Shown here: positions 51,112-61,905 of the stretch, piece after piece | How the letters are laid out: the number at the start of each line of letters is the position of its first letter | How positions within the stretch are numbered: position 1 is the stretch's first letter | Source of the DNA: Impatiens glandulifera | Taxonomy: Eukaryota; Streptophyta; Magnoliopsida; Ericales; Balsaminaceae | NCBI RefSeq assembly: GCF_907164915.1 | Contig: NC_061870.1 | Location: forward strand, 2,632,273 to 2,696,272 | DNA length: 64,000 nt | Reading direction: 5' to 3' | Notes under the pieces: model-generated | The model's input: only the letters and a program-made list of their open reading frames with translations | Database searches by the model: none | Told to the model about the DNA's origin: nothing | Made by a program: the position numbers and the translations under genes

Positions 51112-51640
51112 GTGGAGAATGATTTGGAGATGAACAAAGATGCTCATGATGTTGTTGATGATGGTCTGAATGAGAAAGAAGATGTTGTTGTTGTTGATGT
51201 TGGGTTAGAGATGAACAAAGAAGTTGATGATGATATTGATGATGGGCTGAATCAGAAAGAAGATGTTGTTGTTGCTGATGGGTTGAATGATGATGTTGGG
51301 TTGAAGATGAACAAAGAAGCTGATGATGATGTTGATGATGGGTTGAATGAGAAAGAAGATGTTGGGTTGGAGATGAATAAAGAAGCCGATGAGAATGAAA
51401 ACAAAGATGCTGATGGTGTTGATGGGTTGAATGAGAAATAAGATGTTGGGTTGGAGATGAATAAAGAAGCTGATAAGAATGAAAACAAAGATGCTGATGG
51501 TGTTGATGGGTTGAATGAGAAAGAAGATAGTTGATGTTGTTGTTGAGAATGAAAACAACAAAGTAGTTGATGATGATGTTGTTGTTGAGAATGAAAACAA
51601 CAAATTAGCTGATGAGGCTGAGTTGAGAAAGAATGAGGCT
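51112..51640 (+). repeat. coding minisatellite: acidic repeats in the Ulp1-like ORF
   Basis: Units of about 66-75 bp encode variants of GLEMNKEADDDVDDGLNEKE, repeated about five times, then ENENNK(V/L) blocks. This gives a long Asp/Glu-rich linker before a Lys/Glu-rich segment (KKKEFATKKKELGTKRKVEL). A frame slip near 51510 separates the two parts. Confidence 0.85.
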
Positions 51641-52113
51641 GAGTTGAAGATGGACGACAAGGAAAATTTGACCACGAAGAAGAAGGAGTTCGCCACGAAA
51701 AAGAAGGAGTTGGGCACGAAGAGGAAGGTGGAGTTGGCCAAGAAGAGGTTGCAGGAGTTGGCCAAGAAAAGGAAAGTGGAGTCGGAGAAGAAGAAGGATG
51801 ATGATGTATTAGAATTGACTCCAACAAAATTTGAGGGACAAAATTTTCGGAGAAAGAAGAAGTCAACACAATTGGGGAACTACACAGACCATAATGGAAA
51901 AACGTTTAAACTCAATGATCCAGTAACTGTCAATCCTCTTTTAGATTATGATAGTGAACTAATGGATGAGTTGAAAAATTGGCAGAAGTTGGAGGATGAA
52001 GACAAGATAAATCTGGTTCTTTTCTTTGCTGATCGAGATTTGTTTATCAGAATGTTGAGGCCTCAGAATTGGCTACATGATCAAGTAAGCTACATCATCC
52101 ACCCTGCACAGAA

Positions 52114-52249
52114 TTGCATTTTCGGCCTACGACAGATGCATTTGTCGCAGGCGACTATACATCTGTCGCAGACGACTATGCATCTGTCGCAGACGGAAAA
52201 TACTATTCGCCTACGACATATGCATCTGTCGCAGGCCGAAAATGCAATT
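52114..52249. repeat. 21-bp motif cluster C2
   Basis: Starts ACGACAGATGCATTTGTCGC, then three forward units and one inverted pair, bounded by TTTTCGGCCT/AGGCCGAAAA, so the whole cluster is nearly palindromic. It begins just after the GTAAGC donor of the Ulp1-like exon. Confidence 0.9.
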
Positions 52250-52780
52250 ATGTGCTTAATTTTTGTTCGGTGCTTAATTCAATTTATGTTATGTTCTTAA
52301 TTCATTTTCTCGATTCGCATGAGATAGATGCAGCATGTTACATTTTTAAAAAAGGGTTGCCAATAACAGGTATCATAACTTCAGTTTGGAAAGAATGTCA
52401 TATGTTGTAATACCACACCCAAGAGTCCCAGGTGCACCAAGAGTGGGGACCGTGGTATTTTTACAATCATGTATTTGGAGTACCTTATTGCCAAATTGAA
52501 TATATCAGTTGTGATCACAGAAAACATGCACTTTTGGAGACAAAAATGGGCAGTTAGGTTATTCCACCATATAATAAACCCATAGAAAATGGACAATTTT
52601 AAATGTAAATGGGCAGTTGTATTATTTTGCTAATGCTACAATGGTTGTATATTTTGAATGCAAATGGTTATATAATGTAGTATACATATAATTTAGTTTA
52701 TGTTTACTTTCGATTGAGTATATAATGTAGTATATATATATAAATTAGTATAATTAATAAGAATGCCATCTATCAAAAAA

Positions 52781-52944
52781 CTGCATTGTCGTCTAAGAAT
52801 ATACATCGGTCGCAGGCGACGATGCATCTGTCGCAGGCGATTAAGTATTATTTGCCTGCGACAGATGCACTATCGCCTGCGACAGATGCATTGTCGCCTG
52901 CGACAGATGCATTGTCGCCTGTGACAAATGCATTGTCGCCTGCT
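52781..52944. repeat. 21-bp motif cluster C3
   Basis: Two to three forward units (CGACGATGCATCTGTCGCAG) then about five inverted units at exact 21-bp spacing (CGCCTGCGACAGATGCATTG). It lies between the two convergent genes. Confidence 0.92.
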
Positions 52945-53181
52945 ATATCTCGTTGTCCTGCTGTTAATACAATTGTTGACTATGTAAATGACAACCCACT
53001 TCAAATGACAACACTTAAAAGTACATCAGTTTGATCAACAAAAACATCAGTTTGATCAGCAAAAAGTTAGTACATCAGTTTGATCAACAAAAAGTTAGTA
53101 CATCAGTGTTTGACAAAAAAAACAGCAGTTTGATAAAAAAAAGTTAGTACAACAGTTTGACAAAAAAAAACAACAGTTTGA

Positions 53182-55729
53182 TCATGCCAAAGATTGGGCA
53201 CTTGATTGTGAGGGTTGTATACTAGTTTGTGTTGATCTTACAGTAGATGGTGCAGGCATCACTGCTGAGCATGTTGCTCTGTTATGACCTAGACCGCCAC
53301 ATGAGCCGCGCCGTCTCCGTTCCTTACGAAGCTCACCTTGTGATGATCTACGTTTTGTTGTTGGTCGTCCTTTCTTAATCTTCACAGGGGGTTTTAGGCA
53401 GACTCGTTTCTTGATATGTTTGGGATTGTCCCAAGCTTCATTATGATGAAAAACTGGATAACATGTCTCCGCATATGCCAAGCACCACGATTCAGTTGAG
53501 TAAAACCTAAAAAATTATACATTGAACCGATTTCCGGAAACGGGCAGCCGCTAGGGCATGCGTACAAGGAAGACCGGATACATCAAATACCCTACAAGTA
53601 CAAGTTCGACCCTTAAAGTCAACTTGAAAATCAAATTCACCGTCATGCACATGGAAATGGAATCGATTAAGTGGATAAACGCTGTAGAATCTAGCATTTT
53701 TCGCCTTCCTCACGTACGAACTTTTCATAATATGGAGATAAATGTTCGTTGTGGTTGGTTGATTTTTCTCTTCTATGATTAAACCAATCTTGTATTGTGA
53801 ATCTTAAATAGTCAGCTAATGTTGTTATGGGATATTTCCTAGCTTCCCTACTTTGACTATTAAAACTCTCCGCGTAGTTGCTTGTCATTTGATTGTATCG
53901 CGAACCGAGGAAAAAAGCACGACTCTATCTTTCCACTCCAATTTGTTCCAAATATTCAGCAATCCTAGGGTCTTTAGTTCTAATCCTGTCAAAATGCTTA
54001 TGAAATGTGGACTCGATGTATGCGCGAGAAGCCAAATCAAACTCAACATGGCAGTTATCAGTTTTAAATTTGGCCATAATATTCATTTTGATGTGGTATG
54101 TGCATGCATCGTGATGTGCTTCTGGAAAAACCGCGGATAAGGCGTTGGCAATACTTGGGTGTCTATCAGATATGAAGACGAGATCCGGGACTAATCTAAT
54201 TGCCAACCTTAGTTGTTGCATGAAATATGTCCAAGAGTTATTATTCTCCGAATCAACGACACCAAAAGTAACGTGATATAGTTTCTCATTCGCATCCAAT
54301 GCTATCGCAACTAGTAGTTGACTTCCAACCTTGTGCTTAAGGAAGCTGACATCGACGCACAATATATGACGACAACATCCTATGAAACCCCTAGGGACAT
54401 GAACATATATATGAAGTGGCCTTCCTCATCCGTCTGGATGTCAGTTATGGTACTTGGGTTCTTCTTCTGCAACATGAACAAGTACGATGACAATTCACCA
54501 TAGGAATCCTCCACAAGTCCTCGCACCGCCATTAAGGCCTTTTCCCTTGACCTCCAAGCCTGATTATATGTCAAAGTTAACCCATAGCTTGTATGCATGT
54601 CTTCCATTATTTTCTTAGGCATGTGGTCATGGTTATGGTCCATGTATTTATGTTTGATACACTCCGCAATTACCCATGATGGTGCTTGCCTCACATTGTC
54701 CTGTCTCGTCAAAATTGAGCATGTGTGTTCTTTTACAAATTTTCTGATCTCAAACATCTCCGAGAATTTTCCTTTCTTAGCACGCAATTTCCACTTGCAG
54801 TTCTCAGCCATACATTTTACAAACCAAAGATTTTTTGTTTACTTCACCACTTTAAGGATAAAATGATTAGACATCGCATGTCTATGCAACCTCAATTGTA
54901 TTTCTTTTTTGTTATAAAAAAATGTACCCATTTCCAATCTGTTTTCAATTAATGGAGCAGGTGTTTCGATCTTGAGTGGTTCATATGAGAAGTATTGCTT
55001 GGTTCCCTTAGTATGGCTGAATGTTTTCCTAGCATGGGAAGTGCTTGGTTGACTTGGGAAGACATCTTGCTGCTCAAAAACATCTCGCTGCTCTAAAACA
55101 TCTTTCTGCTCAAAAACATCTTGCTGCTCACATACATCTCGCTGCTCACATACATCTCGCTGCTCAAAAACATCTTGCTGCTCAGATACATCTTGTTGCC
55201 TTCGGAAGACATCTTGCTGCTCACATACATCTCGCTGCTCAAAAACATCTTGCTGCTCAGATACATCTTGTTGCCTTCAGAATACATCTTGTTGCCTTCG
55301 GAATACATCTTGTTGTTCACATACATCTCGCTGCCTTGGGAAGATATCTTGCTGCTCAAATATGTCATTTTTTGGTCTTTCACTTTATTGAGTTAAATGT
55401 ATTGACTTCTCTACTAAAGAGACACATAGTGGGGCGCGATGATTGGGCAGTGAAGACGAGAGTTCTTGTAAATAGAACGCCACATCGCTATCCCCAATGA
55501 TTGTTGCAGGAGGAGAATTCATCATTAACATATTATACTTCCCTTTGAACACTAAGTCATATCTTAATTTGTCCACACCAATAGCATTATAGACTATTGC
55601 AGCTAATTCGTCATATGTAGCATTTCAGGGTACATTCACACCACAACATGAACTTGAGACAAAAGAACTAACACCACCATCATCAGTTTTCCAGTCTCCA
55701 TCAAATAGGAGAAAAACACTCACATACAT
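53182..55729 (-). pseudogene. MudrA-type MULE transposase, decayed
   Basis: The transposase cuts and pastes the element. Order on the minus strand: the N-terminal domain from the ATG at 55729 (MYVSVFLLFDGDWKTDDGGV, RYDLVFKGKYNM, DSDVAFYLQE); a hexapeptide repeat; the MuDR DNA-binding region (MGTFFYNKKEIQLRLHRHAM, ENCKWKLRAKKG, HTCS); the MULE DDE domain (CVDVSFLKHKVGSQLLVAIA, LVFISDRHPSIANAL, HHDACTYHIKMN); the SWIM finger (CTCRVFDVSGLPCTH); and a zinc knuckle (CGGLGHNRATC) whose first Cys is Arg. Stops: TGA after GVNVP, TAA after HLTQ, TGA in the repeat, TAA after LKVVK, TAG for Trp in GVERWSRA. Frameshifts lie near 54370 and 53715. A short intron near 53515 is likely. Not functional. Confidence 0.9.
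55060..55366 (-). repeat. 18-bp coding minisatellite (EQQDVF hexapeptide repeat)
   Basis: About 17 tandem 18-bp units in frame with the transposase, translating to EQQDVF, EQRDVC, RRQQDV and similar. One unit has CGA changed to TGA. The repeat joins the N-terminal domain to the DNA-binding domain. Units alternate in a higher-order pattern. Confidence 0.9.
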
Positions 55730-55796
55730 GTGATCTGCAATTGATAAAAATTCACAGAAGTCAGTGTTAATTGCAGGAGGAAAATGCAAGGAGGAA

Positions 55797-55942
55797 AATG
55801 CATCTATCGCAGGCGACGATACATCTGTCGCAGGCAGAAAATGCATCTGTCGCAGGCGAAAAATGCATCTGTCGTAGGCGAAAAATGCATATTCGTCTGC
55901 GACAAATGCATTTTCCGCCTGCGACAGATGCATCGTCGCCTT
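55797..55942. repeat. 21-bp motif cluster C4
   Basis: Four forward units at 21-22 bp spacing (CATCTGTCGCAGGCGAAAAA), then two or three inverted units (CGCCTGCGACAGATGCATCG). It sits just upstream of the transposase start, about 0.5 kb from the MULE right end, mirroring C1. Confidence 0.92.
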
Positions 55943-56029
55943 CGTCAGATTTATATTCCACCGTAAAACCAATCAACTAAGCTCTAAAACCATTCATCCA
56001 CGACCTAACCTACACCCTAGACTCTAAAC

Positions 56030-56394
56030 GACGAAACCCTAAACATTCTTCCATTTCAGCGATGAAACGACGAAGGCGACGAAGGCAACGAAAACGGAAA
56101 CACAAAAAACTAACCTGAATGTTGAAGACGTTCCGGTTTCCTTGGTTTTGTTGGATCGTTCTTCACAGCGATGATGAAGGACGTTGATGAAGGACGTTGG
56201 TGGAGAGGGAGGGAAATGGGAGACAAGAAACTGAAAGTGCCACTGACATTCCCATTTTTTATTTTTTTAATTTGAGGGAAAAATAGTATTTTTCCATAGG
56301 CAAAAGGTTATATTTGAAAATTTTATTTGGTCTATGCTAAATTTGGAAATAACCCTCTTATGAGGGTTATTTCGTCAAATTTCCCTAATAATAA
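56030..56394. repeat. MULE right terminal inverted repeat region
   Basis: Reverse complement of the left end: GGGTTATTTCCAAATTTAGC, AACCTTTTGCCTATGG, CCCTCAAATTAAAAAAA, then CATTCTTCCATTTCAGC at 56044-56060. Compared with the left end it has an additional CCTCATAAGAGGGTTA-type small hairpin near the tip. Confidence 0.8.
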
Positions 56395-56594
56395 TACATT
56401 TATATTATATATTTTATATATATAATCAACTTCAAAAATTAATAAATTTTAAAATTTAATTAAATTTTATTAAAATAATAATTATTTATTATATATTATA
56501 AAAAATAAATACATATATTTGCATAATTAATAATATAAAAACTTTAAAAGTTATATAAATTATATATATATACACAAAATTATAAATATAAATT

Positions 56595-56690
56595 ATATAT
56601 GTTTTAGTGGTTAAAGAATCCATAATACATAATAAAGACCAATGTTCAAAACAAAACTTGTTATACGCAACTTTTATGAAAAACAAAGAT
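56595..56690 (+). repeat. tRNA-derived SINE head (candidate)
   Basis: Box A-like TGTTTTAGTGG (56600-56610) and perfect box B GTTCAAAAC (56644-56652), 44 bp apart, resembling the candidate at 3700-3775 (both have a GAGACC/AAGACC..GTTCAAAAC stretch). Confidence 0.5.
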
Positions 56691-56699
56691 GGTTAAAGT

Positions 56700-59327
56700 G
56701 AAAGTAAAATCATGAGATTGGTAAATAAATATGTAATGAGATTATTGGTTAACCAACATGAAATTGGTGGGACAAAGTGATGGTAAAAAATATTGATAAT
56801 GTTAGAGATAGTTAATTTGACCATTAAGGTCATAAGATATGGGGATTGGTGGGTCGATTAAAATTGGTGGTTGATTTGTCGATTGAGATTTGGTGGTTGG
56901 TTTGTCGAATTGGAGTAAAAGAGGTCATAGTAAGGGATTAAAATGATGTTAATAGTGTGTAAAGTAGTCTAACATTATTCCTTTAGATAAAAGCAAAATG
57001 AATGACTTACAACTTTAAGTAATGTCAATCTTGAAATCTAGAAAATTTATGAAATGGTGAGATGAGACAGTTTTCGTTATGCTCTAAAGTGATATTAGTG
57101 ATTAAAAATATAAGAGTATGAATTGAGACATGTATTTGATCGAAGTATAAAAATGTGAGATTATGAGATGAGAGATTGTATTTGTTTTCTGAAGTGGAGG
57201 TAAGATAACACGATAATGATATTAGATGATTTTGGTGCAAAATATTGGAAATGAAGTCCGGGAAACAAAGTATATTGACGGTTAAATATGTAATGATTAT
57301 GATGATGACAACAACGATAATAGAGAGACGAATATCGTATATTTCAATTTTGTATATGTTGTATTTTATATTCAATTTGTCAGATATAATAATTTTAAAA
57401 ATAAAAACTCTTTAGAGTACATTAAAACTAAAATGGTTTATTTTTGAACATTTTTACTTAAGACGTTCACTAGACGAATGATAATGAAAAAATGATGACA
57501 ACAAAAATAAAAGAAAATGCAAAATTTATTAATCCTTGCGTTGCAAGAGCATCATGCTAGTTAATTTAAGGATTATTATATTCTTATTTGTTATTTCAGA
57601 TACTAAAAATGTTAATAAATAGGATAAAAATAATACAAAGCATTAAAAATGTTATTTGATTTTTAGCTTTTATTAGCTCAACTATTTAAATTATTAAAAA
57701 ATACAATTTAATTATTATATACAAAATAAAATAATAATAATTTAATTTAAAATTTTTATTTTTTCATCAAAATAAAATTTTATTTCATATTTGATTTTTT
57801 TTCTTTAAATAACTTAAAATATATGAAAAACATGATAATATGAAACAATTTTTTTTTTTTGAGTATTAAAGAATAACTAATATGACACATCACCGCTATA
57901 ATCTCCTTTTAAACTCAAAGTGGTCACATATAGAATATAAAATTATTTTATTCTAAAGAAGAAAATTTGTATTTTATTTATGATTTAAAAATGACATTTA
58001 ATATGTTATTTTGTTATATACCAAATGTTTAATTATCCCATCTTGACTAATTATATGGTAAGCAAGCAACTCACATTAATAATTAAGGGTTAGCAACTAG
58101 TTGGATCCGAATTCCAACTTTAATCCAACTCAAAATTAATGGTTTAAGTTAAATAGTTCAGTTTATATTAATTTTGGATTGAAAAGATTTGGGTTCCAAT
58201 TGAACTTGGGTTAAAAGAGTTGCACCTAAACTATCCAACCAAGAAGTTCCTATAACCCATACCAAGGTTTAAGCAATCCAAAAATCAATAATCAACTAAT
58301 GATGTATTTAGAATAGTTCTACAAACTCAATTCAATAGAAGAACAATCTTATTACACAATTAAAAAAATTCAATGAAATCGGTTCTTACAAATTGAGGAC
58401 TCTATCTTGTGAATGATGATTTATGACTGCTCACACATCTTACTAGGATCCTACAAGACCGTCTAGGATCAACCAACCTCGATCAATCGAGTTCCAACTA
58501 AAAAAATCGACCACTCAAGCTCTAACAATGCTAAATTGGGGTTCTCTCCATTTTTTTCCTCTAATTGTTCAACACCTTCCTAATGAAACTAGTAATCTAT
58601 TTAAATCGACCCATCCTTTGAGATGCTTCTATCGAGGCTAATTTTATACTTTTTCATTTTAGTTATAAAACTTTTAATAACAAATTTAGGAGTTAGTTGG
58701 TATTTTGGTTGGGGTATTAGATAAAATGATCTTTGTCATTTATTTAACAAAAAAATTTCAAAACTTTTTTTTATCAATAGCCGTCGATCAAAAATTGAAA
58801 ATTTTGAGCCAAAATCAAATAAACTATCTAAGGAAGAGGGAAGAGGAAGACTCAACAAAGGGGTTGGACACTCATTTTTTACCCTTACACCCTAATTAAA
58901 ATTTCAAATAATCCTAAACCAACAATTAACTTATTAGATTTAATTAAAATAAATAATTAATTTAAAACCAATTTTGTATCAATCGAATTATAAATTAATT
59001 AAATTCTAATAAATTTTAAATAAACTCAAACGGTAGTGTGTACACTCATTTTTTACTTTATAATATATAAATTTCAAATAATGTCGAACCAATAAATTAT
59101 TTTCTAAATTTTTTATACAGACTCATTGTATGGGATGTAAAATAAATAATTGTTTTGAAAAAAATAGTGTAGACATTCGATTTTGACACCCGAACATACA
59201 ACTTTAAAATAATTTCAAAACGATATGATTTTCATACAATGATCTTGTGAATCGAGATTTATATAAAAGATTAATTCGAAAATCGCATTTTTAATCGATA
59301 AGGATTAATTTGGATGAACATAAGCTA
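56700..59327. other. intergenic, no gene recognised
   Basis: Moderately AT-rich. A GTGTACACTCATTTTTTAC phrase at 59038 has a relative (GGACACTCATTTTTTACCCT) at 58864, each followed by AATTTCAAATAAT, suggesting a diverged ~170-bp duplication. The stretch 58320-58640 has LTR-like composition but no ends were found. Confidence 0.45.
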
Positions 59328-59344
59328 CATTACACCGGTGAAAA

Positions 59345-59835
59345 AGGGGTCAAAATCGAGAGTTTTTACTCTCGGTTTTGACCCTATAACTTTCGGTATA
59401 GACACATTACCGAAGATTTTGGTAACTCTCGCCATCCCTCGGTATTGACTCTTTCGTTAAAAATAATTGGGCATTTACCGAGAGATATTGTAGAGTTTTC
59501 GGTTTAGATACCCTAGAGTAAAACCGAAAGGTAATTGAAAAACTTTCGATTTTCCTCTTTGTGGAAAAACCGAGAGTTTTCATATAACTCTCGGTTTTCT
59601 CCATTTGAAGAAAACCGAAAGTTTTCTAATAACTCTCGGTTTTTCTTCAAATGGAGAAAACCGAGAGTTATATGAAAACTTTCGGCTTTTCTCTTTGTGG
59701 AAAAACCGAGAGTTTTCTAATAACTCTCGGTTTTCTTCAAATGGATAAAACCGAGAGTTTTCTAATATCTCTCGGTTTTTCCATTTGAAGAAAAACCGAG
59801 AGATTTCAATATTACTTTCGGTTTTTTCCCGTAAA
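59345..59835. repeat. CACTA subterminal repeat array (AACTCTCGGTTTT)
   Basis: At least a dozen copies of AACTCTCGGTTTT or its complement AAAACCGAGAGTT, with weaker variants (ACTTTCGGTTTT). Spacers include repeated CAAATGGA(G/T)AAAACC and CTCTTTGTGGAAAAACC. Two oppositely oriented arms around 59625 form a long palindrome (TCTCCATTTGAAGAAAACCG against its complement). Known role by analogy: binding sites for the TNPA-type protein. Confidence 0.93.
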
Positions 59836-60050
59836 TTTTTAAAAATGTGCGAATTATTTTACTCGCAACCAAAATCTGTTCAGCCAAACCAATATATCAA
59901 TAATAAAAGAAATGCCACATACATTAAACGATCACATTAAATGATCATTATCATTACAAAATTCGCAACCAAACTAATAATCCGAACAATCTGTTATAAA
60001 TTCAAATTGACACAACTACTAATGAAAACATGTTTTGAATCGAAACAACC

Positions 60051-61799
60051 TTAGCTTGTGGGGGGAGGAGGTGATTGTTGCCTCATATACAATTCGATTC
60101 TCTCCATTCTTGCGTTCATCTCTAACTTTTCCCTCTCCATTCTTGTCACAATTTCTTCCTTTTCCGCTTGCATTTCTTCCATTTTGCGCCTTCTTTCTTC
60201 ATCCCTCTTCTCCAGTTCCTCCAGCTTGAGCTTCATTATTTGATTCTCTTCTAACAATCGCTCATTGTTTCGCTGTGAACTGTTTCCACTTCGACGATCC
60301 TCACGAAAGTGTGTGGGCCGGACGCCTGATCCCATTCGAACACTACCCCGTGTTTTTGTTGTCCGAACACCCTCTCCGTCAATTCAAAATCCAATATTCC
60401 CGGTTCGTTACTAACAACCTCCTCCATCTCAACCTGCACAATTGAAATAAAGTATCATTTCTATAATAAAAAACTAGGCATATTCAATTCACTTACAATT
60501 TTCTCTTGCACGTGTTCGTCCGGGACGGGTGTTGGGTTTTCTTTTGTCGGTTTTGGGGTACGGGTCCTCTTGAATACTTCAATGACAAACGGTGCCCGTT
60601 CCATTTCAATCGCCTGTTGAAATAAATGATTTATATAATTAATAACAATCTTTAGATTAAGTTATTACAAATAATGTACTTACCAACTCTTCTTCAATTT
60701 GTGCAAACGGTCTACTTCCCGTTCGATGTGGGAATTTCAGCTTCTTCCTGTTAATAATATTTGTACGACTGTTTTTCTGTATTTGAAATAAAAAATGAAG
60801 TTAGATTAATTAATATCAGCTTTTATTTGAATTATGAAACCGTACCTTAAATTTTTCTGTGAAGAAATGGTTGCGACACACAAACTCCCAATCATCTCGA
60901 TCGTAGTCTGGTGGAGGATTAGCCAGTACCGCCGCCTCGTCTCCTTTGTGGACGCGGATATATGTCTTGTTCAAATCTGACTGTCATCTATCCCATATCT
61001 GATTGGCGTGTCCCAATCCGGTCTTTCGAAAAGACTCAATATCACCATTAGTAGCTTCGAACGGATCCTGAAAAAAATAACATTCAAATGTTAAAAATAA
61101 TTATTTAATGACGTAATGTATAATCAAGTAATAAGTATTACCTTGATAGCAGTCCACAGTGAATCCAATTGGTCTGCACTTAAAGCCTTCCACTTTAGAA
61201 GACGGTGTGAGACGGCTGCGGGGTCCCGGATAATCGACCCCACATGTCTAGACCACCGTGTTCTTCCCACGTCTGTACCACCTGGCCTCACATCCTTCTC
61301 TCTAAACGTAAGAGGAATCCTTGTCCCCGCTACCCTCTTAGACAACGCAATATTCTTGTTTTTCCCCCGTCTCTTGCGGGCAGAAGATTCTTCAAAATTA
61401 TCAAAATCATAATTAGATATGTCAATCAATTGAAACACTAACTAATTTGTAAATGAGTTACCTGTCGATGATGGGTCGGGAGTGGAACCGTGCTCCTCCT
61501 CGTCACCTTCCTCGATAGGCTCCTCGAGACCTTCGTCTTCAGCCTCATCGTCATCCACCATATCAGCAAACGTGCTCTTTATAAACTCTTGGAGCTCACT
61601 AGCCTCAACATCCTCGTCTGTTGGGGGAGCAGTAGCTATCGGGACCACAACAATAGGTGGTTGGTCTCTAGAAGACGATCCTTGGAGCTTTAAGGTCTCG
61701 GATTGGGCAAGTAGGTTTTGGTAGGTTTTGGTAGCTTTTATCCAATTTCTTGGATGTTTTCCTCATACTCTTCCAAGTTGTTTTAGGACCTTCAGACAT
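60051..61799 (-). pseudogene. TNPA-like / Transposase_24 gene of CACTA element 2
   Basis: Starts at 61799 (MSEGPKTTWKSMRKTSKK). A frame shift near 61690 leads to an acidic stretch (MVDDDEAEDEGLEEPIEEGD). After an intron comes the conserved core: KRVAGTRIPLTFREKDVRPG, WSRHVGSIIRDPAAVSHRLL. Next exons read DPFEATNGDIESFRKTGLGH, DYDRDDWEFVCRNHFFTEKF (one TGA for Trp or Arg before it) and SRTNIINRKKLKFPHRTGSR with FAQIEEE. The C-terminus is a coiled coil (LKLEELEKRDEERRRKMEEM) reached through a one-base shift near 60330, ending at 60051. The family binds subterminal repeats, here presumably the adjacent array. Decayed. Confidence 0.8.
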
Positions 61800-61905
61800 T
61801 CTTAATGCACACCATTAATAAAAATGAGTGAATAATTGAAATAAAGTAGTAATAAGAATGAATATAAAGTAAAAAACATAAATCTACCTAATTAATTAAT
61901 CTGAA

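Larger units (their letters stand above)
49340..52590 (+). pseudogene. DUF1985 / Ulp1-like (C48 peptidase type) ORF of the MULE
   Basis: Ulp1-type proteases remove SUMO; versions carried by MULEs have unknown purpose. A first exon (MQAEQKAERTKVD, 49341-49397, donor GTGAG) joins the exon starting MTPTKSKNKTVIENFPGR at 49724. The DUF1985 domain follows in pieces: IIHQILMRKS, MKEYALVTCINFGRFPVIEN (49999), KYFGGKTVVRV, FPWGNVSFNSTLKGIDKDMK, SGFAIAFQVWTYLVMK. In-frame stops lie at 49889 and 50635, and at 51079 before an acidic repeat. A basic region and FFADRDLFIRMLRPQNWLHD then lead through a GTAAGC donor (52084) to HEIDAACYIFKK, the start of a Ulp1 domain. The catalytic His, Asp and Cys segment is not found. 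Non-functional. Confidence 0.75.
49020..56394. mobile_element. Mutator-like element (MULE) with DUF1985/Ulp1-like and MudrA genes
   Basis: The ends GGAAATTCGACGAAA and, reverse complemented, GGAAATTTGACGAAATAACC lie next to TAATAATAAT on both sides (49010-49019 and 56396-56405). This matches the 9-11 bp target duplication of MULEs, though the repeat nature leaves its exact length open. Two genes converge from the ends, as mudrA and mudrB do in MuDR. Both are decayed. Carrying a DUF1985/Ulp1-type ORF is known for Kaonashi/KI-type plant MULEs. Confidence 0.9.

Noticed and set aside
51205..51869. Minus-strand Phe/Ser/Pro-rich frames of 186 and 205 codons
   Set aside because: Antisense of the acidic coding repeat in the Ulp1-like ORF.
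52781..52944. Regular 21-bp repeats resembling a CRISPR array
   Set aside because: Units are contiguous with no unique spacers, occur in both orientations and lie in a plant transposon.
55045..55500. Plus-strand frames with AAQKHLA-type repeats
   Set aside because: Antisense or off-frame reading of the EQQDVF minisatellite; the frame continuous with the transposase is on the minus strand.
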